Assembly (NCBI GenBank): GCA_902494935.1 | Contig: CABUVH010000020.1 | Span: forward strand, 1-19,167 | DNA from: an uncultured Collinsella sp. | Lineage (GTDB): Bacteria > Actinomycetota > Coriobacteriia > Coriobacteriales > Coriobacteriaceae | Direction of reading: 5' to 3' | Length of the DNA: 19,167 nt | In this document: piece by piece, positions 1 to 8,234 of the stretch | How positions within the stretch are numbered: the stretch's first letter is position 1 | Layout: each line of letters begins with the position of its first letter | Notes under the pieces: model-generated | What the model was told of the DNA's origin: nothing | The model's input: the letters and a program-made list of their open reading frames with translations, nothing else | The model's database searches: none | Position numbers and translations under genes: made by a program

Positions 1-314
1 GCGGACGTAATGGGCTCATCGGCAGAGACAAGGCCCTCGGCCACGCCGCGAAGAATCTGCGAGGTAATAACGCCGGAGTTACCGCGAGCGCCCATGAGGG
101 AGCCGTGGGTGATGGCGCCGGCGATGGCTTCCATGTCGGCGTCGGCAGGAAGAGCGGAGAGCTCCTTGGTCACCGAGGCGAGCGTGAGCGACATGTTGGT
201 ACCAGTGTCGCCGTCGGGTACGGGGAAGACGTTGAGCTTGTTGATCTCCTCGGCCTTGTCGGAAACGGCAGCCGCAGCGATCGGAAAACAGGTGCGAATG
301 GTCTTTGCAATCAT
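1..314 (-). CDS. fakA: DAK2-domain protein, FakA/YloV-like (partial, 3' end outside window)
   Basis: This is the N-terminal 104 residues of a DAK2 (dihydroxyacetone-kinase L-type) protein; the rest lies beyond the left edge. Residues 28-41 carry NVFPVPDGDTGTNM, the nucleotide/metal-binding signature of FakA/YloV. Residues 75-90 carry GARGNSGVITSQILRG, the second conserved block. In characterised firmicutes FakA is the ATP-binding subunit that phosphorylates fatty acids held by FakB proteins; that role is transferred by family, not shown here. The ATG at 314 follows GGAG at a longish 12-base spacing, and an in-frame TAG lies 10 codons upstream, so this is the only reasonable start. The N-terminus is a few residues shorter than in YloV. 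The gene lies 27 bases after the Asp23 gene, the conserved yloU-yloV pairing, and is probably cotranscribed with it. Confidence 0.88.
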   Translation of the reverse strand, partial: MIAKTIRTCFPIAAAAVSDKAEEINKLNVFPVPDGDTGTNMSLTLASVTKELSALPADADMEAIAGAITHGSLMGARGNSGVITSQILRGVAEGLVSADEPITS

Positions 315-341
315 GGGTATTTGAATCTCCGTTTTCGGATG

Positions 342-698
342 CTAGTTCAGACGGCTCTTGAGCGCGTCGATATGGATGCCGATCTTAAGGCTGGCGGGAT
401 CGATCTGGGCGATCTCCTGCAGGGTGAAGGCAACGGAGCTCGAAAGATTGTGGCAGACGGACTTCATGTTGACGCCGTTCTCGAGCACGACGTGAAGATC
501 GACCGTAAGGCCGTTCTCGTCGGCGGAGACAAGCACGCCCTTGCGGAGGCGCTGACCGGCAAGCAGGCGCACGCTCTCGGCGCCCTGGAGCTGCTCAGCC
601 ATACCGACAACGCCATAGCACGTCATCGCGGCATAACCGGCAATATCGGCAATAACGTCGTTCGAGACGCTCAGGCTGCCGTTAATGGTCTCAGACAC
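342..698 (-). CDS. Asp23/Gls24 family envelope stress-type protein
   Basis: A 118-residue Asp23/Gls24 (YloU-type) protein. It begins SETINGSLSVSNDVIADIAG and continues with the family's hydrophobic core (AAMTCYGVVGMAE) and the motif around VDLHVVLENGVNMKSV. Family members are small cytosolic or membrane-associated proteins linked to envelope homeostasis; the biochemical role is unknown. I chose the GTG at 698 because AAGGAG stands six bases before it. An in-frame ATG at 731 would add 11 residues but has no good ribosome binding site. Its partner downstream is the DAK2 gene, as in many Gram-positive genomes. A possible -10 hexamer TAGAAT (complement of 755-760) lies about 60 bases upstream, but I see no convincing -35. 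The tRNA terminator at 857-886 isolates this unit from what precedes it. Confidence 0.88.
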   Translation of the reverse strand: MSETINGSLSVSNDVIADIAGYAAMTCYGVVGMAEQLQGAESVRLLAGQRLRKGVLVSADENGLTVDLHVVLENGVNMKSVCHNLSSSVAFTLQEIAQIDPASLKIGIHIDALKSRLN

Positions 699-856
699 AA
701 GAATCTCCTTATCTGGTGCTCGCGGCACCATGTCGTGGGAGCAATCATTGCAATATTCTACAACGACCGCGCCATGTTGAGGTGGCGGGCCTCGGGATTA
801 CATCCTCGACACGAAATGTTGATACGGTAACGTTCGAGCCAGGCGATCGCGGCAAG

Positions 857-886
857 AAAAAACCCGCCGCATAAGCGACGGGTTTT
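857..886 (-). terminator. Intrinsic terminator of the tRNA-Asn pair
   Basis: On the minus strand a hairpin with arms AAAACCCGtCGC and GCGgCGGGTTTT (complement of 875-886 and 859-870, one mismatch, 4-base loop) runs into a six-U tract (complement of 857-862). It begins 7 bases after the 3' end of the last tRNA gene, where a tRNA terminator is expected. Confidence 0.85.
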
Positions 887-892
887 ACAACC

Positions 893-967
893 TGGCTCCC
901 CGGGTAGGACTCGAACCTACAACAGCGCGGTTAACAGCCGCGTGCTCTACCATTGAGCTACCGAGGA
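893..967 (-). tRNA. tRNA-Asn (GTT), copy 2 in transcription order
   Basis: A 75-base cloverleaf on the minus strand. The acceptor is TCCTCGG/CCGGGGA with one U-G pair, the D arm GCTC/GAGC, and the anticodon stem CGCGG/CCGCG around loop CTGTTAA, giving anticodon GTT. The T arm is GTAGG-TTCGAGT-CCTAC, the discriminator base is G, and CCA is encoded. It is identical in sequence to the copy at 1001-1075, 33 bases upstream in the transcript. Confidence 0.97.
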
Positions 968-1000
968 ATTTATAGCCCAACAGAAAGGGCTGGAAAATTC

Positions 1001-1075
1001 TGGCTCCCCGGGTAGGACTCGAACCTACAACAGCGCGGTTAACAGCCGCGTGCTCTACCATTGAGCTACCGAGGA
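1001..1075 (-). tRNA. tRNA-Asn (GTT), copy 1 in transcription order
   Basis: Base-for-base identical over 75 bases to the tRNA at 893-967, with the same GTT anticodon and encoded CCA. It is the promoter-proximal copy: the -10 box ends about 30 bases upstream. The 33-base spacer to the second copy does not resemble a tRNA. Both copies are presumably processed from one precursor that ends at the terminator at 857-886. Confidence 0.97.
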
Positions 1076-1105
1076 ATAGGTGCGTGCTCTCAAGCAACGA
1101 AGTTT

Positions 1106-1133
1106 ATTATACGGACGAATCAGCTCAGGGCAA
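1106..1133 (-). promoter_or_regulatory. Sigma-70-type promoter of the tRNA-Asn pair
   Basis: Minus strand: a consensus -10 TATAAT (complement of 1106-1111) lies 16 bases after a -35-like TTGCCC (complement of 1128-1133). The position, about 30 bases before the first tRNA, fits a short-leader stable-RNA promoter. Confidence 0.75.
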
Positions 1134-1160
1134 GAACTTTTTTAAGAAATTTTCCGATCC

Positions 1161-1214
1161 AGTCATTGGGGACGTTCTTAAACGACTAGTCATTCAAGAA
1201 CGTCCCCAACGACT
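1161..1214. repeat. REP/BIME-like composite: two 27-bp units with inverted cores
   Basis: Two abutting 27-base units share the same flanks, AGTCATT on the left and AACGACT on the right (1161-1187 and 1188-1214). The 13-base cores are reverse complements of each other apart from the last base: GGGGACGTTCTTA at 1168-1180 against CAAGAACGTCCCC at 1195-1207. The whole folds as a 19-bp stem (1161-1179 with 1196-1214) with one mismatch and a 16-base loop. It lies between the rpoD terminator and the tRNA promoter and encodes nothing evident. Paired inverted units are typical of REP/BIME elements; that identity is inference. Confidence 0.65.
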
Positions 1215-1218
1215 ACAT

Positions 1219-1252
1219 GAAAGCGCCCCCAAGCGAATGTGCTTGAGGGCGC
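1219..1252 (-). terminator. Probable terminator of rpoD and the nine-gene run
   Basis: Minus-strand arms GCGCCCtCAAGC and GCTTGgGGGCGC (complement of 1241-1252 and 1223-1234, one mispair, 6-base loop) lie 11 bases after the rpoD stop and are followed by TTTC. The U tract is short, so termination may be incomplete or assisted. Confidence 0.6.
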
Positions 1253-1263
1253 CTCTTGCTTGA

Positions 1264-2613
<1,350 letters not shown>

Positions 2614-2645
2614 AGATTCTCCCTTCATAGTCCACAGGACTCAAT

Positions 2646-2654
2646 ACTTTAGCA
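2646..2654 (-). promoter_or_regulatory. Possible extended -10 promoter for rpoD
   Basis: In the 110-base dnaG-rpoD spacer the minus strand reads TGC-TAAAGT (complement of 2646-2654), an extended -10 shape about 30 bases before the start codon. No good -35 is visible. The spacer is long compared with the rest of the operon, which fits a secondary promoter, but the support is weak. Confidence 0.3.
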
Positions 2655-2723
2655 CACACATTGACGTCTATACCCAAAAAGAGGGCTGGATATAGGCGAG
2701 AATACGCTGGTTGACCACAACAT

Positions 2724-4832
2724 CTAGGCTTGTTCGGTGCCTGCGGCCTCCAGGCCAATCAAACGGAACGGATCCGCCACGCCGCCGATTGACTTTTGCA
2801 GTTCGCGCTGACGCTGCGAATCCTGCGCGGCCTGCATGGTTAGCGCGCGACGGGCCTCATCATCGAGCGAACGGTCCTGGCGCAGCTTGGCCTGTGCGGC
2901 ACGCATGCGGCGTTTGATGGTGTAGAGCTCAAGCGTATCGAGCATAAACACGATGTTCGTCTCGGTGGGGTGCTTGCTCGTCGCCGAGATGCGCCCGGCA
3001 CTCACAAGCGTTGCCGCCTCGGGACACACCGAGCGCGCCGCATCCATGCAGGCTGCAGGATCGGTTCCCGGTGGCGTTGCCAGAACGGCCCATGCGATGG
3101 ACTCGTGACGTGGGTCAACCCACTCGATGGAGCAGATGCGATCGGCATACGTGCGGAACAGGTCGGGGTAGCTCGTGAGCATGGTCAGCAGTTCACGCTC
3201 CCCCGCCAAGGACTTGCGTTCAAGATCGGTAAGAACCATCGGCGCCGCCGTAGCCGGTGCGTCCGAACCATCAGGCACAGGAACAGAGCCCATACCATCA
3301 GGCACATCGATCGGCGGCAGGTCGTCGACAACCTCCACGGGCGCGGCATCGTAGGCATCGAGCGGGACGTAGTCGTACGGCTCTTCTTCGACCGGCGCGG
3401 ACACCGGCGGCGTCGCGCCCGATGCCCAAGCACCGCGACCGGCATCGCGAGAACCCGACGCCCGACCGCCCGCGCTACCGGACCGCTCAGCCTGTGCCCG
3501 CTGGCGCTCATAGTTCTGCTCACGACGTCGTTCCGCATCCTCGCGCTTGGCGACATCGCGAAACACACGGCCCGAGCTCGCGCGCACGGTCTCCAGATCC
3601 AAACCCAGCAGGTCGGCAATCTGGATAAAGTACGTGTCGATCATATAGCTATCGCGCAGCGGATAGATGAGCGTCAGCGCATCCTCGAGCGCCTTGGCGC
3701 GACCGCCCGGCGTGGTGATGTCGCTCGACTCCTGCAGCGAACGGTAGACAAAGTCCATGAGCGGCTCGGCCGCGTCGATGCGCGCCTGCAGCTCCTGGCC
3801 GCCGTGCGCCGTAATAAACTCCATAGGGTCGTTGCCGTCGGGCAGTACCACGCAGCGCAGGTCCATCGAATCCTGCTCGATAAACTGAATCGCGCGGCGG
3901 GCGGCCTTCTGGCCCGCGGCATCGCCATCGAACATATACACGATGCGCTTGGCAAAGCGGGTGAGCGTCTTTACATGATGCTCCGTGAGCGCGGTGCCCA
4001 GCGTGGCGACAACGTTTTTAATCCCCGCCTCCCAGCAGGCGATGCAATCGGTATAGCCCTCCACCACGATGGCGGTATCCTGCGCGACGATAAACTCCTT
4101 GGCCCAATTAAAACCGTAGAGGTTTCGCTTTTTATGAAACACGCTCGTCTCGGCGGTGTTGAGGTACTTAGGCTGGCCGTCGCCCATAATGCGACCGCCA
4201 AAGGCAATGTTGTGACCCTGCTCGTCAAAGATGGGGAACATCACACGGTCGTAGAAGCGGTCGGCAAGCTGCCCGCGCCCGCGGCTCACGGCAACATTGG
4301 CGTCGATCATCTCCTGCGGGGTAAAACCCGCCTGGGACAGGTGCGACACCAGCGCGTTACGGCCTGGTGCAAAGCCCAGGTAGTAGCGGCGGCAGACGTC
4401 GCCACCCATGCCGCGGCTGGCAAAGTACTCGCGCGGACGACCGTCCTTACCGCGCATAAGCATGGTGTGGTAGAACTGGGCGGTCTCGGCGCACAGATCG
4501 TAGATGCGGGCACGCTTAGTACCGCGCTCGCGGCGATCTCCGGTGTCGTGCAGCTCAATACCTGCGCGATCGGCCAAATAACGGATTGACTCGGGAAAGC
4601 TCAGGTTCTCGCGCTTCATGATATAGGTGAAGACGTCGCCACCCTCGCCGCAGCCAAAGCAATGCCACACCTGCGTGGCGGGAATAATGTGGAAGGACGG
4701 CGTCTTTTCGCCATGGAAGGGGCAGCAGCCCCAAAACTCATGGCCGCGGGGCTTGAGCTCAACCGTTTCCTGCACGATGGCAACGAGGTCGGACGCAGCG
4801 CGTACCTGGTCTTTTTCCTCATCACTAATCAC
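2724..4832 (-). CDS. dnaG: DNA primase DnaG
   Basis: A 702-residue primase that makes RNA primers at the replication fork. The CHC2 zinc-binding domain has C37, H40, C58 and C61 (CCPFHGEKTPSF ... WHCFGCGEGGDV). The catalytic core includes the TOPRIM part with VVEGYTD (E258), FDGDAAG (about 301-307) and PDGNDP (331-336), the acidic metal-binding residues of the family. A low-complexity Ser/Gly/Arg then Pro/Asp-rich linker (about 440-545) separates this from a helical C-terminal domain (about 555-690) in the position of the DnaB-interaction domain. The start is a GTG at 4832, inside the last codons of ribF (8-base overlap), suggesting translational coupling. Its length is somewhat above typical bacterial primases (about 580-640), the excess being the linker. 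Confidence 0.96.
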   Translation of the reverse strand: MISDEEKDQVRAASDLVAIVQETVELKPRGHEFWGCCPFHGEKTPSFHIIPATQVWHCFGCGEGGDVFTYIMKRENLSFPESIRYLADRAGIELHDTGDRRERGTKRARIYDLCAETAQFYHTMLMRGKDGRPREYFASRGMGGDVCRRYYLGFAPGRNALVSHLSQAGFTPQEMIDANVAVSRGRGQLADRFYDRVMFPIFDEQGHNIAFGGRIMGDGQPKYLNTAETSVFHKKRNLYGFNWAKEFIVAQDTAIVVEGYTDCIACWEAGIKNVVATLGTALTEHHVKTLTRFAKRIVYMFDGDAAGQKAARRAIQFIEQDSMDLRCVVLPDGNDPMEFITAHGGQELQARIDAAEPLMDFVYRSLQESSDITTPGGRAKALEDALTLIYPLRDSYMIDTYFIQIADLLGLDLETVRASSGRVFRDVAKREDAERRREQNYERQRAQAERSGSAGGRASGSRDAGRGAWASGATPPVSAPVEEEPYDYVPLDAYDAAPVEVVDDLPPIDVPDGMGSVPVPDGSDAPATAAPMVLTDLERKSLAGERELLTMLTSYPDLFRTYADRICSIEWVDPRHESIAWAVLATPPGTDPAACMDAARSVCPEAATLVSAGRISATSKHPTETNIVFMLDTLELYTIKRRMRAAQAKLRQDRSLDDEARRALTMQAAQDSQRQRELQKSIGGVADPFRLIGLEAAGTEQA

Positions 4833-5832
4833 GGATGCTCACCCCCTGCTCACCCAAGTTATGACGAATGTCCTCGATATTACCCTCGACGGTCGCGATC
4901 AACTCATCCAGCGAATCGAACACACGCGAGGGACGCAGCCAGCGCGTAAACGCAAGCGAAACGGAAGCGCCGTACAGGTCGCCCGTATAACCAATTAAGT
5001 TAGCCTCAAGATGTGCAGATGCCGCATCGTCGGCATACGTCGGCGGCAGTCCGACGTTAACGGCAGCGGGCCACACGGTGTCATCGACCAGCACCAGACC
5101 CTCATACACGCCATCGGCAGGCACCTGAATGCCGTCGGGAACCTGCAGGTTTGCCGTGGGAAAGCCCATGCCAGAACCCTCGTGACGGCCGCGAATAACA
5201 CCGCCACGCACCATATACGGGCGGCCGAGTAACTCAGCAGCAAGCTCCACATGGCCCTGTCCGAGCTCATGACGGATACGGGTGGCGCAAATGGCCTCAC
5301 CGCCCTCGCAAAGCAGGTCGTGACCGTACACGTCAACGCCGTGCTCGGCACCCCAGGCGCGCATCTCGGCAACACCAGAAGCACCGCCACGACCCAGCCT
5401 AAAGTCACTGCCAACGCGAATCGATCGAATGTCGACCAGACGCGACACCAGCGAGAGAAAATCAACATGGTCAAGCGCCGCAACCTCAGGCGTAAAGGGA
5501 ACGGCCACCACCGCATCGACCCCAGTTTGAGCCAGGGCATGCAGACGGTCGGCCGTCGTCATCAATTTTTGAGCGGGCGAAGAGCTCACCACAACGTCCG
5601 GGTCGGGATCGAAGGTAACCACGACCGCCTTACAGCCATGGGCACGGGCATCACGGACAAGCGCCGTAATGAGCTCCTGGTGTCCACGGTGCACGCCGTC
5701 GAACACACCGATGGCAATCGATGCGGCACCCAGGTGCTCGAACTCATCAAACGCATCGGCAGCAACGATGCGAGCCTCGTCCGACCCGCCCACGAAAAAA
5801 ATACGCGCGAGCTCGCGAGCGGACAACATCAT
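4825..5832 (-). CDS. ribF: Bifunctional riboflavin kinase / FAD synthetase RibF
   Basis: A 335-residue two-domain enzyme that converts riboflavin to FMN and then FAD. The N-terminal nucleotidyltransferase domain has the HIGH-like motif GVFDGVHRGH (42-51), TFDPDP (73-78) and the RIRHEL segment (185-190). The C-terminal flavokinase domain begins near 205 with GGVIRGRHEGSGMGFPTAN (210-228), containing the conserved PTAN, followed by GVYEGLVLV and AAVNVG; a C-terminal helix (SLDELIATVEGNIEDIR) closes it. The start ATG at 5832 overlaps the truB stop in an ATGA arrangement; an ATG directly after it at 5829 is an alternative start. The 3' end overlaps dnaG by 8 bases. In B. subtilis ribF (ribC) is followed by rpsO; here it runs into dnaG. 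Confidence 0.95.
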   Translation of the reverse strand: MMLSARELARIFFVGGSDEARIVAADAFDEFEHLGAASIAIGVFDGVHRGHQELITALVRDARAHGCKAVVVTFDPDPDVVVSSSPAQKLMTTADRLHALAQTGVDAVVAVPFTPEVAALDHVDFLSLVSRLVDIRSIRVGSDFRLGRGGASGVAEMRAWGAEHGVDVYGHDLLCEGGEAICATRIRHELGQGHVELAAELLGRPYMVRGGVIRGRHEGSGMGFPTANLQVPDGIQVPADGVYEGLVLVDDTVWPAAVNVGLPPTYADDAASAHLEANLIGYTGDLYGASVSLAFTRWLRPSRVFDSLDELIATVEGNIEDIRHNLGEQGVSIRD

Positions 5833-6761
5833 CGAACACCGCCGATTGCCTGAGGAAATACGTGCTCCATGACAAAGCGGCCACCCTCAATACGGGCGAG
5901 CGCCTTGAGTCCCCCATCGAGCACCAACGCAAACGGCGCCTTCGAGGCATAGAAATCGGCAAGCGCATGCTCAACGGGAATGCGACGGCCGCAGAGCAGG
6001 TCGTCGGCAAGATTGCCCGGCAAGTCAACACGCGTAGCGCCCAGGGCCGCAATGGGATCCAGTGCAAACCCCGCCGCGGACTCGGGAGAAAGCTCCTCAA
6101 CCGCATGACAGGCGCCAACGGAAACAATACCGGAGGCCGTGCGGCGCAGCGCGGAAATGTGCGCGGCGCTCTCGCAGGCGCGGCCCAGGTCGCGAGCGAG
6201 CGCTCGGATATAGGTTCCCTTGCTCACCGAGAACGCCACGGTCCACACGCACGTATCACCTTCGCCGCCCACGGCGATCAGGTCGGCGGCATAGACCTCG
6301 ACGGGACGCGGAGGTAGGTCCACCGCATTGCCCTCGCGAGCAGACTTGTAGGCACGAACGCCATTGACCGAGATAGCCGAAAACGCCGGCGGCACCTGCA
6401 TCTGCGGACCCAGCATGGAGGCCAATTGCTCACGCGCATAGGCAGGATCGCGGAGCTCGTTGGCAACAGCCACCGTGCGGACCGCCTCGCCCTCCGCATC
6501 ATCGGTATTCGTCTCGGCGCCAAACGAAATATCGGCGACGTAGCTTTTGGTATCGAGCGTGAGCATGCCCAGCAGACGGGTGGCCTGACCCACGCCCACA
6601 ACCATGACACCCGATGCCATGGGGTCGAGCGTACCGGCATGGCCGACGCGCCGCTCATGGAGGGCGCGTCGGCATTGCGAGACCACGTCATGGGACGTGC
6701 AGCCCACCGGCTTATCGACGGCGAGCAGCATATTCAATTGAGAAGGCGTTCGACGAGCCAT
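5829..6761 (-). CDS. truB: tRNA pseudouridine(55) synthase TruB
   Basis: A 310-residue TruB that isomerises U55 in the T loop of tRNAs. The N-terminal motif VDKPVGCTSHDVV (15-27) and the catalytic block RVGHAGTLDPMASG (38-51), with the nucleophile Asp46, are intact. So are SYVADISFGAETNTDD (73-88), PPAFSAISVNG and KGTYIRALARDLG. The C-terminal part (about 200-310) fits a short PUA-like extension but is weakly conserved. The start at 6761 is 15 bases after the nrnA stop, with a modest GGATGG upstream. The gene ends in an ATGA overlap with ribF. The order rbfA-nrnA-truB-ribF is widespread in Gram-positive genomes. Confidence 0.95.
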   Translation of the reverse strand: MARRTPSQLNMLLAVDKPVGCTSHDVVSQCRRALHERRVGHAGTLDPMASGVMVVGVGQATRLLGMLTLDTKSYVADISFGAETNTDDAEGEAVRTVAVANELRDPAYAREQLASMLGPQMQVPPAFSAISVNGVRAYKSAREGNAVDLPPRPVEVYAADLIAVGGEGDTCVWTVAFSVSKGTYIRALARDLGRACESAAHISALRRTASGIVSVGACHAVEELSPESAAGFALDPIAALGATRVDLPGNLADDLLCGRRIPVEHALADFYASKAPFALVLDGGLKALARIEGGRFVMEHVFPQAIGGVR

Positions 6762-6776
6762 GTACCATCCAATAAG

Positions 6777-7820
6777 TTAGAGCTCGACGGTCACCGAAGC
6801 GGGATCCTCCCCCACCAGCTCGGCCAGCATGGGAAGTGCCACGGCGAGCGTCTCGCGAATTGTTCCGTTGTTGGAAAAGCCGGCGGCGGCATGATGCCCG
6901 CCACCGCCAAAGTTGGCAGCAATCTCGGACACATCGAGGTCGCCCTTGGAGCGCAGGTTGCCACGCACCTTGGTATCGCCCTCAATGCCCTTTAAGAACA
7001 TGCAGACCTCGACGCCCATCACCGAACGCACCACATCGACCAGGCCGTCGCACTCGTCCGAGGTGACACCGCAGGCCTCAAGGTCGCTCTGGTAGGCATA
7101 GCTATACGCCACGCGCCCATGCGCGACCGTCTTAATGCGACCCATGACAATGGACTTGAGGTGCAAAAACTCAACGCGCATGCTCTGGTAGACCTCGAGC
7201 GCAACGCGCGCCGGATCGGCACCGTGCGCCACCAGGCGCGAGGCCGCATGGAACGCGGCGGCATCGGCGTTTTGGTACTGAAAACGGCCGGTATCGGTAA
7301 CCAAGCCACACAGCAGGCAGGTCGCAACGCCATCACGTGCGACAATGCCGCAATTGTCCAAAAAGCGGTCGATGATCATGGCGCAGGCCGCGGCATCGAC
7401 GCGCCTCAGGCTCAGCTCGGCAAACTCCTCGCGCGCCGGATGATGATCGAAGCACACCACATGCTTGGAGCGACGAAGCACCTCGGCGGAATTATTGAGG
7501 CGCTCGACGACCGGTACGTCCACCGAGATGAACAGGTCAGGATTGCCGGCGTACGCAGATGCCGGCACCAGGCGATCGGAGCCTTCCATAAAGCGGTAAA
7601 TGCGAGGAACCGGGTCATCGTCTGCCAGCAGCAGCGCAATGTCCTTGTTGGGGAAAAACTTCATGAGCGAAAGGCCCAGACCCAATACGGAGCCCAAGGC
7701 ATCGCCATCGGGAGAAGTATGTCCCGAAATCGCAATGGAGGACGCACCCTCGATGAGCTCGAGGATGCGTCGCTGAATATCTGCAGACTCGCACGAGGCG
7801 AGGTCGGCGGAATTAGTCAT
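6777..7820 (-). CDS. nrnA: DHH/DHHA1 phosphoesterase, NrnA-type
   Basis: A 347-residue DHH-family phosphoesterase. Metal-binding motifs are in order: HTSPDGDALGS (34-44), SVDVP with Asp101, the signature DHH (125-127, FDHHP), and DTGRF (176-180). The C-terminal DHHA1 domain has the substrate-binding GGGGHHAAAGF (305-315). Characterised relatives in this genomic position are NrnA enzymes, which degrade nanoRNAs and dephosphorylate pAp; cyclic-dinucleotide phosphodiesterase activity is a known alternative in actinobacterial relatives and cannot be excluded from sequence. There are no transmembrane or GGDEF parts, so it is not GdpP-like. The start ATG at 7820 overlaps the last 8 bases of rbfA (ATGACTAA), indicating coupling. 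Confidence 0.92.
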   Translation of the reverse strand: MTNSADLASCESADIQRRILELIEGASSIAISGHTSPDGDALGSVLGLGLSLMKFFPNKDIALLLADDDPVPRIYRFMEGSDRLVPASAYAGNPDLFISVDVPVVERLNNSAEVLRRSKHVVCFDHHPAREEFAELSLRRVDAAACAMIIDRFLDNCGIVARDGVATCLLCGLVTDTGRFQYQNADAAAFHAASRLVAHGADPARVALEVYQSMRVEFLHLKSIVMGRIKTVAHGRVAYSYAYQSDLEACGVTSDECDGLVDVVRSVMGVEVCMFLKGIEGDTKVRGNLRSKGDLDVSEIAANFGGGGHHAAAGFSNNGTIRETLAVALPMLAELVGEDPASVTVEL

Positions 7821-8223
7821 CTAAAGCTGCCTCCTGGGCGGCATCCGCTATCGGATAGCCGTCCTCGTCCTTTTCGATCGCAAGCGTGGCGGGAACGTTT
7901 TCCAGCGCACGCGTGATGCGCTCGGCCTCATCGGTCGAGCGATCGATGCGAAAATCGAGCTCGGGCGTGACACGCCAATCGAGCGAGCGAGCCAACAGGC
8001 TGCGAATACGGCCCTTGGCGCTAGCGAGCGCCTCCATGACCTCGTCGTAGCGGCTCGCATCGCACGACACGTACACACGCGCGAACGAACGGTCCACCGC
8101 GACCTCGACCGCAGTCAAAGTAACCAGGTCGAGACGCGGATCGGAAACCTCAAAGAGCAGGATATAACCGAGCTTCTCGCGAAGCTGCTCGCCCAGACGG
8201 CGGGTTGCCTGCGTTTGCTTCAT
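7813..8223 (-). CDS. rbfA: 30S ribosome-binding factor RbfA
   Basis: A 136-residue single-domain KH-fold factor needed for maturation of the 30S subunit and 16S rRNA 5' end. Recognisable parts are the N-terminal helix (RRLGEQLREKLGYILLFE), the core VSDPRLDLVTLTAVEV, the strand FARVYVS, and the RVTPELDFRID segment near residues 84-94. The ATG at 8223 is 11 bases after the infB stop and is preceded by a weak GGGGG. The open frame continues upstream through infB, but that extension has the character of shadow translation and is excluded. An acidic tail (about 118-136) follows the domain. The 3' end overlaps nrnA by 8 bases. Confidence 0.94.
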   Translation of the reverse strand: MKQTQATRRLGEQLREKLGYILLFEVSDPRLDLVTLTAVEVAVDRSFARVYVSCDASRYDEVMEALASAKGRIRSLLARSLDWRVTPELDFRIDRSTDEAERITRALENVPATLAIEKDEDGYPIADAAQEAALDD

Positions 8224-8234
8224 AGCGCTACCCC

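Noticed and set aside
885..1097. A 70-codon minus-strand frame with an internal repeat (GSSMVEHAAVNRAVVGSS)
   Set aside because: It is translation of the two tandem tRNA-Asn genes; the peptide repeat is the tRNA duplication.
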